Source: an uncultured bacterium (lineage in GTDB: Bacteria > Hydrogenedentota > Hydrogenedentia > Hydrogenedentales > CAITNO01). Taken from it: a DNA stretch of 5,792 nt. Shown piece after piece: positions 1-5,550 of this stretch; within the stretch, counting starts at the first letter, position 1, and every line of letters starts with the position of its first letter. The stretch lies in contig CALDSM010000211.1 of assembly GCA_937923585.1 (NCBI GenBank), positions 1 through 5,792 on the forward strand. The letters run 5' to 3'. The notes under the pieces were generated by a model that made no database searches, had not been told where the DNA came from, and was given only the letters and a program-made list of their open reading frames with translations. A program made the position numbers and the translations under genes.

Positions 1-2
1 TT

Positions 3-728
3 CCGGGGGGCCTTCGTTATCTGGGGGCGTATGCATGGGCAATCGGTCCCTGGATGCTGCCAATTGCCGCGATGGCGGCCGCCGCCCGCGTCCGAAAAGG
101 CGAAGCGGCGTTCCTGTTTCTTTTCGTGCTGCTGAACGCGGTGGTGGTGCTGCGCAATGGCGGGGACTGGATGGCGAACTTCAGGCTTCTCACGCCGCTC
201 TTCGGGGCCTTCGCGCTGCTTGCGGCGGCCGGCTGTTACGCGTTCGGCGTGCGCGGCGCGCGCTTCTTCATGGTGCCCAGCGGGTCCATGGAACCCACGC
301 TGCTTCCGAACGACATGCTCGTGACCGTCCGGGATACGTCCTATCACCGGGGTGACATCGTCGTTCTCCGCCACGATCATGAATACCTCGTCAAACGCAT
401 CACGGGGCTGCCCGGCGACTCGGTCGGGGTGGTGGACGGGGCGCTGCTCATTGACGGCAAATACGCCTCCGAACCCTACGTGCGCGAGCCCATGCGCTAT
501 ACCATCGAGGACCCCATACGCGTCCCCGAGGGACGCTTCTTTTTCATGGGCGACAACCGCAACGAAAGCGACGACAGCAGCGTGAACCACGGCGGTCCGG
601 ACGGACCCGGCCTGTACGACCTGGGATGGATGAAAGACATCGTGGGCAGGGTGGTGTTTCTGTATTACCCTTACAGCCGCTGGGGGGGGGTGCGTTCCTA
701 TCCCCTTGCCAACATCGCGGGCAAATAG
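3..728 (+). CDS. lepB: Signal peptidase I (S26A family), 5'-truncated by window edge, polytopic N-terminus
   Basis: Cleaves signal peptides from exported pre-proteins at the outer face of the cytoplasmic membrane, using a Ser/Lys dyad. Residues are numbered from the ATG at 54. The catalytic serine box is VPSGSMEPTLLPNDML (Ser78, matching E. coli Ser90). The lysine box is YLVKRITGLPGD (Lys114, matching E. coli Lys145). The third conserved box is FFFMGDNRNESDDS (about 162-175). The ATG at 54 has no ribosome binding site. The same frame stays open to position 3 with hydrophobic residues (LRYLGAYAWAIGPW), so the real start probably lies outside the window. Three hydrophobic stretches precede the catalytic domain (roughly window bases 12-80, 108-160 and 180-245). 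E. coli LepB has two membrane segments, so the N-terminal part is unusual. A rhomboid gene follows 107 bases downstream on the same strand. The family is certain; the start is not. Confidence 0.93.
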   Translation, partial: PGGLRYLGAYAWAIGPWMLPIAAMAAAARVRKGEAAFLFLFVLLNAVVVLRNGGDWMANFRLLTPLFGAFALLAAAGCYAFGVRGARFFMVPSGSMEPTLLPNDMLVTVRDTSYHRGDIVVLRHDHEYLVKRITGLPGDSVGVVDGALLIDGKYASEPYVREPMRYTIEDPIRVPEGRFFFMGDNRNESDDSSVNHGGPDGPGLYDLGWMKDIVGRVVFLYYPYSRWGGVRSYPLANIAGK

Positions 729-745
729 TCTGCGCGCCGCGCTTT

Positions 746-757
746 CCGGTACAATAG
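746..757 (+). promoter_or_regulatory. Candidate -10 region CCGGTACAATAG upstream of the rhomboid gene
   Basis: TACAAT at 750-755 matches the TATAAT hexamer at five of six bases. The surrounding CCGGTAYAATRG recurs at 2009-2020 before the 2H phosphoesterase gene. No good -35 hexamer is visible 16-18 bases upstream. A start of transcription near 762 would give a leader of about 74 bases carrying the hairpins at 770-804. The promoter role is inferred. Confidence 0.4.
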
Positions 758-769
758 CCGCAAACATCC

Positions 770-804
770 CCCGGACCTCCGGGTCCTGCCCCCTTCAAAG
801 GGGG
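770..804 (+). repeat. Two tandem GC hairpins in the leader of the rhomboid gene
   Basis: The first hairpin is CCCGGA (770-775) with TCCGGG (778-783). The second is CCCCCTT (789-795) with AAGGGGG (798-804), realistically a six-pair stem with a TCAA tetraloop. No T-tract follows, so this does not look like an intrinsic terminator for the signal peptidase gene. It could be an mRNA processing or stability structure, or a small dispersed repeat. Confidence 0.45.
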
Positions 805-835
805 ATTGAAACTTGGCGCACAACCGCAAGAGATC

Positions 836-1591
836 ATGAACGGAACATATTCAAACCAGCGTTTTGACCTGCGCTCCCTCGCCCCCAGCATCACCTGGGC
901 GGTGCGCTGGCTTATCCTCGTCAACGCCTGCGTGTTTGCCCTGCAGCTGATTCTTGCGCCGCTGGAGGTGGCGACCGGCGGCGCGGCGCGCGTGGTGGAG
1001 ACTTTCGGCTATTCGACCGGCTCCCTCTTCCGGGGCATGCTCTGGCAGCCCCTCAGCTACCAGTTCCTGCACCTTGGGCTGATGCACCTGTTCATGAACA
1101 TGCTCTGGCTCTTCTTCTTCGGGCCGGAGGTCGAGCGGCTGCTGGGCAGCCGCCAGTTCATTCGCTTTTACCTGGCCTGCGGCGCGCTGGCGGTGCTGGT
1201 GCCGCTGCTGCCGCTGGCCATGTTCGGGTTTGGTCCGACCATGTGCGGCGCGAGCGGGTCCGTCATGGGTGTGATGGTGGCGTTCGCCATGATTGACCCC
1301 AAGCGCCAGTTCTTCCTTTTCCCCCTGCCCGTGCCCATCAGCGCGGTGGGAATGGTCGTGCTGGTGTTCGTCATGAACCTCATCGCCGGGCTGAACGGGA
1401 GTATGGCCGAAATGGTCACCCATCTCGGCGGCATGGGCGCCGGGTACGGGTTGATGAAGGCCATTCCGTATTACTACCAATGGCGCAGGGAACAGGCGCG
1501 CGAAAAACTGAAACGCAACAAGGACGGCGACGACCCGGACAAGGTCGGCGAGGCCGTGGATAATATTTTCAAATTCAAGGACCGCAAGTAG
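836..1591 (+). CDS. Rhomboid family intramembrane serine protease
   Basis: A polytopic inner-membrane protease (S54 family) that cleaves transmembrane segments of client proteins. The 251-residue product has several hydrophobic helices. The conserved HLGLMHLFMN motif places His79, His84 and Asn88 in one helix. The nucleophile motif is CGASGSVMG (Ser140). The catalytic His196 lies in THLGGMGAGYG. All residues needed for proteolysis are present, so this is an active rhomboid rather than a pseudoprotease. The C-terminus is a charged cytoplasmic tail (about 216-251). ATG at 836 is preferred over an in-frame TTG at 806, because TTG sits directly on the hairpin at 789-804. A weak AAGAG lies 3 bases before 836. 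The J-domain gene follows 27 bases downstream in the same frame, suggesting one transcript. The client is not evident from the sequence. Confidence 0.93.
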   Translation: MNGTYSNQRFDLRSLAPSITWAVRWLILVNACVFALQLILAPLEVATGGAARVVETFGYSTGSLFRGMLWQPLSYQFLHLGLMHLFMNMLWLFFFGPEVERLLGSRQFIRFYLACGALAVLVPLLPLAMFGFGPTMCGASGSVMGVMVAFAMIDPKRQFFLFPLPVPISAVGMVVLVFVMNLIAGLNGSMAEMVTHLGGMGAGYGLMKAIPYYYQWRREQAREKLKRNKDGDDPDKVGEAVDNIFKFKDRK

Positions 1592-1618
1592 CGCCGCGAC
1601 GGGCACCAAGATCATCTG

Positions 1619-1957
1619 ATGTTCTTATCCTTACAACATTTCCTGATACTCGTCACCATTGTGTTCTTCATCAGCGCCACCGGGCTCTGGCCCGTGGTGA
1701 AGCGCCTCCTCGGCCGATGGGTCATGGAGGCGGTGGTGGGCCGCCCGGGTTCGAGGCACGCCGTTCCGCCGTCGCAGACGGATGTCGAACTCTGTTACCG
1801 GCTGCTGGGGCTGTCGCCGTCGGCGACGTGGGACGAGATCCAGAGCGCCTACCGGCGCAAGGCCAAGGTGCATCATCCCGACCACGGCGGCGACGAGGAT
1901 GCCATGCGCGCCCTCAACGAGGCGTACCAGACGCTCAAGCGGATCAAGAGGTCGTAG
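1619..1957 (+). CDS. Membrane-anchored J-domain (DnaJ-like) protein
   Basis: A small co-chaperone predicted to recruit and stimulate a DnaK-type Hsp70 at the membrane. Residues 5-26 (LQHFLILVTIVFFISATGLW) form one hydrophobic segment, followed by a basic linker and a C-terminal J domain (about 57-112). The domain shows CYRLLGLSPSAT, the helix II pattern IQSAYRRKAKVHHPDHGG with the essential HPD at 86-88, and the helix III pattern ALNEAYQTLKRI. There is no G/F region, zinc centre or substrate-binding domain, so it is a class C J protein. Its layout, an N-terminal anchor with a C-terminal J domain, resembles Tim14/Pam18 and small bacterial membrane J proteins. The ribosome binding site is poor, so translational coupling to the rhomboid gene upstream is likely. 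A role in membrane protein quality control alongside the rhomboid is inferred from position only. Confidence 0.88.
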   Translation: MFLSLQHFLILVTIVFFISATGLWPVVKRLLGRWVMEAVVGRPGSRHAVPPSQTDVELCYRLLGLSPSATWDEIQSAYRRKAKVHHPDHGGDEDAMRALNEAYQTLKRIKRS

Positions 1958-2008
1958 AACGGGCCAACCCGTCGAAGTTCGCTGAAAGGCGCACCTCCCC
2001 TCAGGAAA

Positions 2009-2020
2009 CCGGTATAATGG
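2009..2020 (+). promoter_or_regulatory. Candidate promoter -10 (CCGGTATAATGG) for the 2H phosphoesterase gene
   Basis: TATAAT at 2013-2018 matches the sigma-70 -10 consensus exactly. It lies 30 bases upstream of the ATG at 2049, leaving room for a short leader with GAGG at 2037-2040. No recognisable -35 hexamer is found at the usual distance. The extended sequence is shared with 746-757. Confidence 0.5.
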
Positions 2021-2048
2021 GGCGGGCCGCCAACGCGAGGATCACGCC

Positions 2049-2609
2049 ATGCCCTACGCAGTGGAACTCTTCTTCGACCAACGCACCGATACCGCCGTGC
2101 GCAGACTGTGGAAATGGCTCGCCGATGAGGGCATTTCCACCTATCTCGCCTCCAGTGATTCCATTCCCCACATCTCGCTCGGCGGGTTTGACGACCTTGA
2201 CGAAATGCAGACAGCGCAGGTGACCGGGGTCCTGCAGGAGCTTTCAGAAACCACGGAGCCGTTTCCCCTGACCTTTGCCGGAATCGAAGGGTTCGTCAAC
2301 AAGGGAGTCATCTTCCTCGCGCCTGAACCGTCGGAGTTCCTGAGCGGCCTGCATGGGCGCTTCTGCGACGCTCTCGGAGACCTGGGCAGCCTGCTTTGGC
2401 CGCTCTACGCGCCCGGCACCTGGGCTCCCCACTGCACGCTCGCCGTCGAATTGCTTCCCTGTTCGCGCCACCTCGTCGATCAAGTCCGCCGCGCGCTGAG
2501 CGAGCACATCGAACTGCCCTGGCCACTCACTGTCGAGCGCATGGGGATGGTCAAATTCCGGCCCATCGAGCACCAGGTGAGCTTTGGACTGTACAAGTCC
2601 GGAGCGTAG
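2049..2609 (+). CDS. 2'-5' RNA ligase family / 2H phosphoesterase protein
   Basis: A 186-residue soluble protein with the two HxS/T motifs that define the 2H phosphoesterase superfamily (LigT/ThpR, AKAP7-like and cyclic phosphodiesterases). The motifs are PHISLGGF (His41, Ser43) and PHCTLAVE (His128, Thr130), 87 residues apart, a spacing usual for the family. Members hydrolyse or form 2'-5' or 2',3'-cyclic phosphodiester bonds in RNA or nucleotides. The actual substrate cannot be read from the sequence. The length is normal. The start is supported by GAGG at 2037-2040, 8 bases before the ATG, and by TATAAT at 2013-2018. The gene appears to be its own transcription unit, 91 bases after the J-domain gene, and converges on the glycosidase-like gene 113 bases downstream. 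No intrinsic terminator is obvious between the two. Confidence 0.85.
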   Translation: MPYAVELFFDQRTDTAVRRLWKWLADEGISTYLASSDSIPHISLGGFDDLDEMQTAQVTGVLQELSETTEPFPLTFAGIEGFVNKGVIFLAPEPSEFLSGLHGRFCDALGDLGSLLWPLYAPGTWAPHCTLAVELLPCSRHLVDQVRRALSEHIELPWPLTVERMGMVKFRPIEHQVSFGLYKSGA

Positions 2610-2722
2610 AAGTCCGCTGCACACATCATTTTCGATTCCACCACGTCGTCTCCGTCCCGCAGATTGCTGTACGTGCAGGACGGCATGCCTGCCGCTGAGG
2701 GGAAAGGGCCTCAACGTTCCGC

Positions 2723-4804
2723 TTATGGTGCTGTTCTGAGGTCTTCGGCCTGCACGCGCCATTTCTCACCCTGCGGAAAGCCGGGGGCAATTTCGGGCGG
2801 CGCGCCGCCCCAGCCTGCGGCCATGAAGGCGGCGGCGTAGAGCAGGCCGCCGCTGGAGGGCAGGTAGGGCCAGGGGCCGCCGCCGATGGGATAGCCGCGC
2901 TCGTCAAAATCGAAGTTCTTGTGCAGCAACAGATCCACCGCGCGCTCCGGTTCGCCCAGGCGGGCGGCGGTCATGGCGAGCATGGGGAAATCCCAGCCCC
3001 AGGTGTCTTTCCAGCGCCAGCAGTCCATGATCTTGTCCAGCGTGCGTTTCATGGTGTCGCGGTCCACGTCCGCGCCGGGCAGGATGCCGAAGATGCCCGC
3101 GACGGAGGGATGGTTGTGGTTCCAGTTGGTGTAGCTGTCGGGCAGGTGCTCCTCCAGCAGGTAGACGCCGTCCTGCACGGGCAGGGGCGCGAGTCCTTGG
3201 AGCACGGCATCCCAGTCGGGGTTGCGGGGCAGGTCCATGCGCTCGCGCCAACGCTGGGCGGTTTCCAGGCCGTAGCGCCAGTAGGCCAGTTCAAAGGCGG
3301 GGTTGTAAACCTTGTCGGGGTCCGTGGTCTCCGGAACGGTGTAGATGGGCGGACCCAGCACGTAGCGGTTGGTATCCTGCTCCTTCACGGCAAAGGAGGC
3401 CATGAAGTCTGCCGTGGCCATGACAATGTCGGCCCACACGTTGAGCGTGTTGCGCTCGGGATGGGCGCGGTAGTCGAGTTCGGCAAAGAAGATCGGGTGC
3501 GGCTGCTGCCAGATAAGCATGGCGTGGATGGGGTGGGGCGATTCGCGCCCGTCGGGGCCGGTGCATTTGGGCCAGCGCGCGCCTTTGTATCCCTGCCGCG
3601 CCGCCTTTTCGCGAGCTGAGGGCAGATCTTTCGCGTAGATGTCGAGACTGCGCTTGAGCAGGGGCCAGCGGTCCCAAAGCGCGTACTGCGCGCCGTGCCA
3701 CCAGTACATTTCCATGTGGAACTTGCCGTTCCAGCCGTTGTTGACCAGACCGCTCTCCTGCGGCGGCAGGGAACCGGCGCAGTTGACGGCGGTGATGTAC
3801 TGGGACAGGATGATGCGCCGTTCCAGTTCTTTCGCGCGGGGGTCGGTGCTGCCCGCAAAGTCCATGGCGCCGCCGTGCTTCCAGAAATCACGCCAATGCG
3901 TGGCCGATGCGGCGTGAACCGCGGCAAAGGTCGGCAGCGGATCTTCCCGGGGATTCGGCGAGAACTCGCACACCATCTCCAGGCAGTTCGACGCCCCCGC
4001 GGTGAGGACAAAGCGGTGCCTGTCCTCCGTGCCGTTGAACGCCGCGCCGGGATCCCATGCAACGGTGACGCTGTATTCGTCCGCATCCACGGTGCGCGCG
4101 AGAACGGCCTGATTGGGCCTTTCCGGCGTCAGGACCGTCTGGTGGGCATCGGGCTGATCCCAATTGCCGTAGCCGCCAAACTCTTTGAGGTCGGGATAGG
4201 GGAAGGCGATTTCGACCGCGAGTCGTTTCTCTGCAATCAACCGCGACTCGACGCGCACCGCAACGGCATCGCGGTCTGGATGGGCACAGGTGACGACACT
4301 GACCGGCTGGCCGTCCAGTTCAAAATGGCTTTCCAGAATGCCGGTCCACAGGTCGAGGCTCTGGTGCGGGTGAACGAGGTTCTTGGGTTGGATGGGAGCG
4401 GCGTCCCGCCCGGTGCGCACCAGACGAATTCGGCCGAGGTTCATGCGGTGCGGGTTGGCGTAGAGCCACTTGCTGATGTCGTCGCCGGTGCCGGCCATGT
4501 AGTCCACCGCGCGGCCGCAGTAGGCCTGCCTGGCGGTCCACTGGAAGTCCGACGGGGTCTTGCCTTCGGGCAGCGGCGACGTGTGCCAGCCCCATTGCGA
4601 CATGGTGCAGCACTCTTCGACCGTTTGGAGCCCGGTGAGGTCCGCGGTGAAGGCGAATTCGCCGTTGCCCACCTGCACGCGACCGGGCGTGGTGAGGTCA
4701 AGGTTATGCCGCGAGACCAGCACCTGCCGCGCTATTGGCGCGGCGTCGGCGTCGGCCGCCGCGAGCATGGTGCCGAAAATGACGCAATGAAGAAGGAAGT
4801 TCAT
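2723..4804 (-). CDS. Exported six-hairpin-type glycosidase-like protein (GH65-like), uncharacterised
   Basis: A 693-residue protein counted from the ATG at 4804-4802. Residues 1-22 look like a signal peptide (LLHCVIFGTMLAAADADA), with AxA-type sites near ADADAA. About 23-290 is probably a beta-rich N-terminal domain. About 295-670 reads like an (alpha/alpha)6 barrel: LVNNGWNGKFHMEMYWWHG (about 353-371), GARWPKCTGPDGRESP (about 408-423), LIWQQPHPIFFAELDYR (about 430-446) and WRWKDTWGWDFPMLAMTAAR (about 596-615). This architecture and the pairing of a FHxEMxWWH block with a GARWP block recall GH65-like glycosidases and phosphorylases. Candidate catalytic acids are Glu365 and Glu421, but I cannot assign them. 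A role in periplasmic or extracellular carbohydrate breakdown is inferred. A longer frame begins at 4819, but only the ATG at 4804 has a ribosome binding site. The frame is intact. Confidence 0.8.
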   Translation of the reverse strand: MNFLLHCVIFGTMLAAADADAAPIARQVLVSRHNLDLTTPGRVQVGNGEFAFTADLTGLQTVEECCTMSQWGWHTSPLPEGKTPSDFQWTARQAYCGRAVDYMAGTGDDISKWLYANPHRMNLGRIRLVRTGRDAAPIQPKNLVHPHQSLDLWTGILESHFELDGQPVSVVTCAHPDRDAVAVRVESRLIAEKRLAVEIAFPYPDLKEFGGYGNWDQPDAHQTVLTPERPNQAVLARTVDADEYSVTVAWDPGAAFNGTEDRHRFVLTAGASNCLEMVCEFSPNPREDPLPTFAAVHAASATHWRDFWKHGGAMDFAGSTDPRAKELERRIILSQYITAVNCAGSLPPQESGLVNNGWNGKFHMEMYWWHGAQYALWDRWPLLKRSLDIYAKDLPSAREKAARQGYKGARWPKCTGPDGRESPHPIHAMLIWQQPHPIFFAELDYRAHPERNTLNVWADIVMATADFMASFAVKEQDTNRYVLGPPIYTVPETTDPDKVYNPAFELAYWRYGLETAQRWRERMDLPRNPDWDAVLQGLAPLPVQDGVYLLEEHLPDSYTNWNHNHPSVAGIFGILPGADVDRDTMKRTLDKIMDCWRWKDTWGWDFPMLAMTAARLGEPERAVDLLLHKNFDFDERGYPIGGGPWPYLPSSGGLLYAAAFMAAGWGGAPPEIAPGFPQGEKWRVQAEDLRTAP

Positions 4805-4811
4805 GGTTGCG

Positions 4812-4815
4812 CTCC
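4812..4815 (-). promoter_or_regulatory. Ribosome binding site GGAG that decides the start of the glycosidase-like gene
   Basis: On the minus strand GGAG lies 7 bases before the ATG at 4804-4802. The alternative ATG at 4819-4817 has no purine-rich site upstream and would itself contain this GGAG in its coding sequence. The inner start is therefore preferred, removing five residues (MRSAT) from the longest reading. Confidence 0.7.
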
Positions 4816-4905
4816 GCATTAGAATGGACTAAGAATCAATGACAATGGTAGCACCTGAGCCGAGTGGCGGAACAGATGACGCATCCGCATTTCCGATAAG
4901 CGTAG

Positions 4906-4960
4906 TTTTGGAGCGCGGCGGCAACGCCACGCCGGAGGAGGACAAGCCGCCGCTTTGGCT
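4906..4960 (+). repeat. Outermost arm, left copy
   Basis: TTTTGGAGCGCGGCGGCAAC (from 4906) matches the reverse complement of 5565-5585 with one mismatch over 21 bases. GCCGCTTTGGCT (4949-4960) matches the reverse complement of 5551-5562 exactly. The left copy has 22 bases (4927-4948) between these blocks where the right copy has 2, so one copy has gained or lost about 20 bases. Confidence 0.8.
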
Positions 4961-5008
4961 TGCGGGCACGGATGCCGGAAGCGCGAAATGCAACTTCGCA
5001 TGCAACGG

Positions 5009-5045
5009 TGTTCCCAAATGCAATTCTTGCCATTACCCACAAATC
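5009..5045 (+). repeat. Second-layer arm, left copy
   Basis: This 37-base stretch, starting TGTTCCCAAATGCAA, matches the reverse complement of 5451-5487 at 32 of 37 positions without gaps. Three of the five mismatches cluster at the ATGCAA/TTGCAT step. Just upstream, ATGCAAC occurs twice (4988-4994 and 5000-5006). Confidence 0.8.
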
Positions 5046-5106
5046 CCAGGCCTATGAAAGACGGTGTGTTTGTCCGGAGATTGTCCGTTTCTTCATCTCT
5101 TCGTAT

Positions 5107-5163
5107 TGCCCCTGCAAGGGGCACACAACAGTAGCCACGGGTGGAGCGAAGCGGAACCCGTGG
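5107..5163 (+). repeat. REP-like element, forward copy (GTAG plus hairpin)
   Basis: The copy starts with a seven-pair hairpin (TGCCCCT, loop GCA, AGGGGCA; 5107-5123) and a 7-base link. GTAG follows at 5131-5134, then a hairpin of CCACGGGT (5135-5142) with ACCCGTGG (5156-5163) around a 13-base loop. It aligns gap-free with the reverse complement of 5307-5363, identical at 49 of 57 positions including all of 5131-5163. GTAG at the 5' foot of a hairpin is the known hallmark of REP elements handled by RAYT transposases; membership here is inferred. Confidence 0.75.
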
Positions 5164-5183
5164 TTAATGGCAGAAACCGGACA

Positions 5184-5202
5184 CGTCCCCGAAGGGGGCG
5201 AA
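5184..5202 (+). repeat. Fourth-layer arm, left copy
   Basis: CGTCCCCGAAGGGGGCGAA is a perfect 19-base inverted match to 5268-5286. Each copy is itself a small hairpin (GTCCCC, loop GAA, GGGGGC with one G-T pair). It lies about 20 bases beyond the REP-like hairpin in both copies, so it probably belongs to the same mobile unit. Confidence 0.75.
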
Positions 5203-5230
5203 TGTGGAGAGGCCCCGAGCCGGCAGGGAT

Positions 5231-5250
5231 GTCCCCGCCTTCGCGGGAAT
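5231..5250 (-). repeat. Central REP-type hairpin (ATTCCCGCGAAGGCGGGG)
   Basis: On the minus strand this reads ATTCCCGCGAAGGCGGGGAC, with stem CCCGC and GCGGG around a GAAG loop (5234-5247). This sequence type recurs between genes in many bacterial genomes. It sits at the centre of the nested inverted repeats and has no second copy in the window. Confidence 0.6.
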
Positions 5251-5267
5251 GACGGGCGCTCCCAGTG

Positions 5268-5286
5268 TTCGCCCCCTTCGGGGACG
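5268..5286 (-). repeat. Fourth-layer arm, right copy
   Basis: Perfect reverse complement of 5184-5202, 65 bases away. Its position relative to the REP-like copy at 5307-5363 mirrors the left side. Confidence 0.75.
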
Positions 5287-5306
5287 GCATGCATTTCGTC
5301 CGTTTA

Positions 5307-5363
5307 CCACGGGTTCCGCTTCGCTCCACCCGTGGCTACCATTGTATGGCCCCTCCGGGGCCA
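5307..5363 (-). repeat. REP-like element, inverted copy (GTAG plus hairpin)
   Basis: Reverse-strand copy of 5107-5163. The hairpin and GTAG portion (5307-5339) is a perfect 33-base match. The outer stem (TGGCCCC, loop TCC, GGGGCCA; 5347-5363) differs from the left copy at two base pairs, and both partners changed so that pairing is kept. Confidence 0.75.
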
Positions 5364-5389
5364 ATAATGCGGTACTTCCCGTGTCAGGC

Positions 5390-5425
5390 GCTTTACATAA
5401 CCTGTAAGGGGGGGGGATGTAAAGC
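5390..5425. repeat. GCTTTACAT/ATGTAAAGC hairpin with a nine-G loop run
   Basis: A nine-pair perfect inverted repeat, GCTTTACAT (5390-5398) with ATGTAAAGC (5417-5425), encloses an 18-base loop ending in nine G (5408-5416). It has no counterpart on the left side of the island, so it marks an asymmetric insertion. The G run is prone to length error. Confidence 0.65.
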
Positions 5426-5450
5426 ACTTCCCCACGGCAACATCCTGACT

Positions 5451-5487
5451 GACTTGTGGGTAATGACAAGAATGCAATTTGGGAACA
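5451..5487 (-). repeat. Second-layer arm, right copy
   Basis: Reverse-strand partner of 5009-5045, identical at 32 of 37 positions. It begins GACTTGTGGGTAATGACAAG on the plus strand. Confidence 0.8.
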
Positions 5488-5516
5488 AGAGGACAACGAG
5501 AAGAGGGCCGCGAGAA

Positions 5517-5534
5517 GCCAATCGGGAGATTGGC
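5517..5534. repeat. Perfect seven-pair hairpin GCCAATC/GATTGGC
   Basis: GCCAATC (5517-5523), loop GGGA, GATTGGC (5528-5534). No T-tract follows on either strand, so it is not an evident terminator. It lies between the outermost and second right arms and is unpaired on the left. Confidence 0.6.
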
Positions 5535-5550
5535 GTGCCCAGGGGACCCG

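Noticed and set aside
851..1615. A 254-residue minus-strand open frame opposite the rhomboid gene
   Set aside because: It is rich in His, Arg, Gln and Glu, typical of an antisense frame to a GC-rich membrane protein gene. The opposite frame has all rhomboid catalytic motifs.
2610..2722. Possible bidirectional terminator between the convergent genes
   Set aside because: Only short overlapping stems are present (CGGCA with TGCCG at 2681-2694, GCAGG with CCTGC at 2675-2692), with no T-tract on either side.
3695..4822. A 375-residue plus-strand open frame opposite the glycosidase-like gene
   Set aside because: Antisense shadow of a coding frame with strong domain-like motifs and a signal peptide; no start site support.
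4818..4845. Minus-strand TTGTCA-16-TCTAAT promoter-like pair upstream of the glycosidase-like gene
   Set aside because: Each hexamer matches consensus at five of six bases, but transcription would begin near 4811, downstream of the GGAG ribosome binding site (4815-4812), so it conflicts with the preferred start.
4960..5367. A 135-residue plus-strand open frame and several others across 4820-5762
   Set aside because: They run through both arms of the inverted repeats, their composition follows the repeat units (the same SHGWSEAEPVV-like and APPVAT-like strings appear from both arms), and no ribosome binding sites support them.
5009..5487. CRISPR array
   Set aside because: The repeats are inverted pairs of different sequences, not regularly spaced direct repeats, and no cas gene is present.
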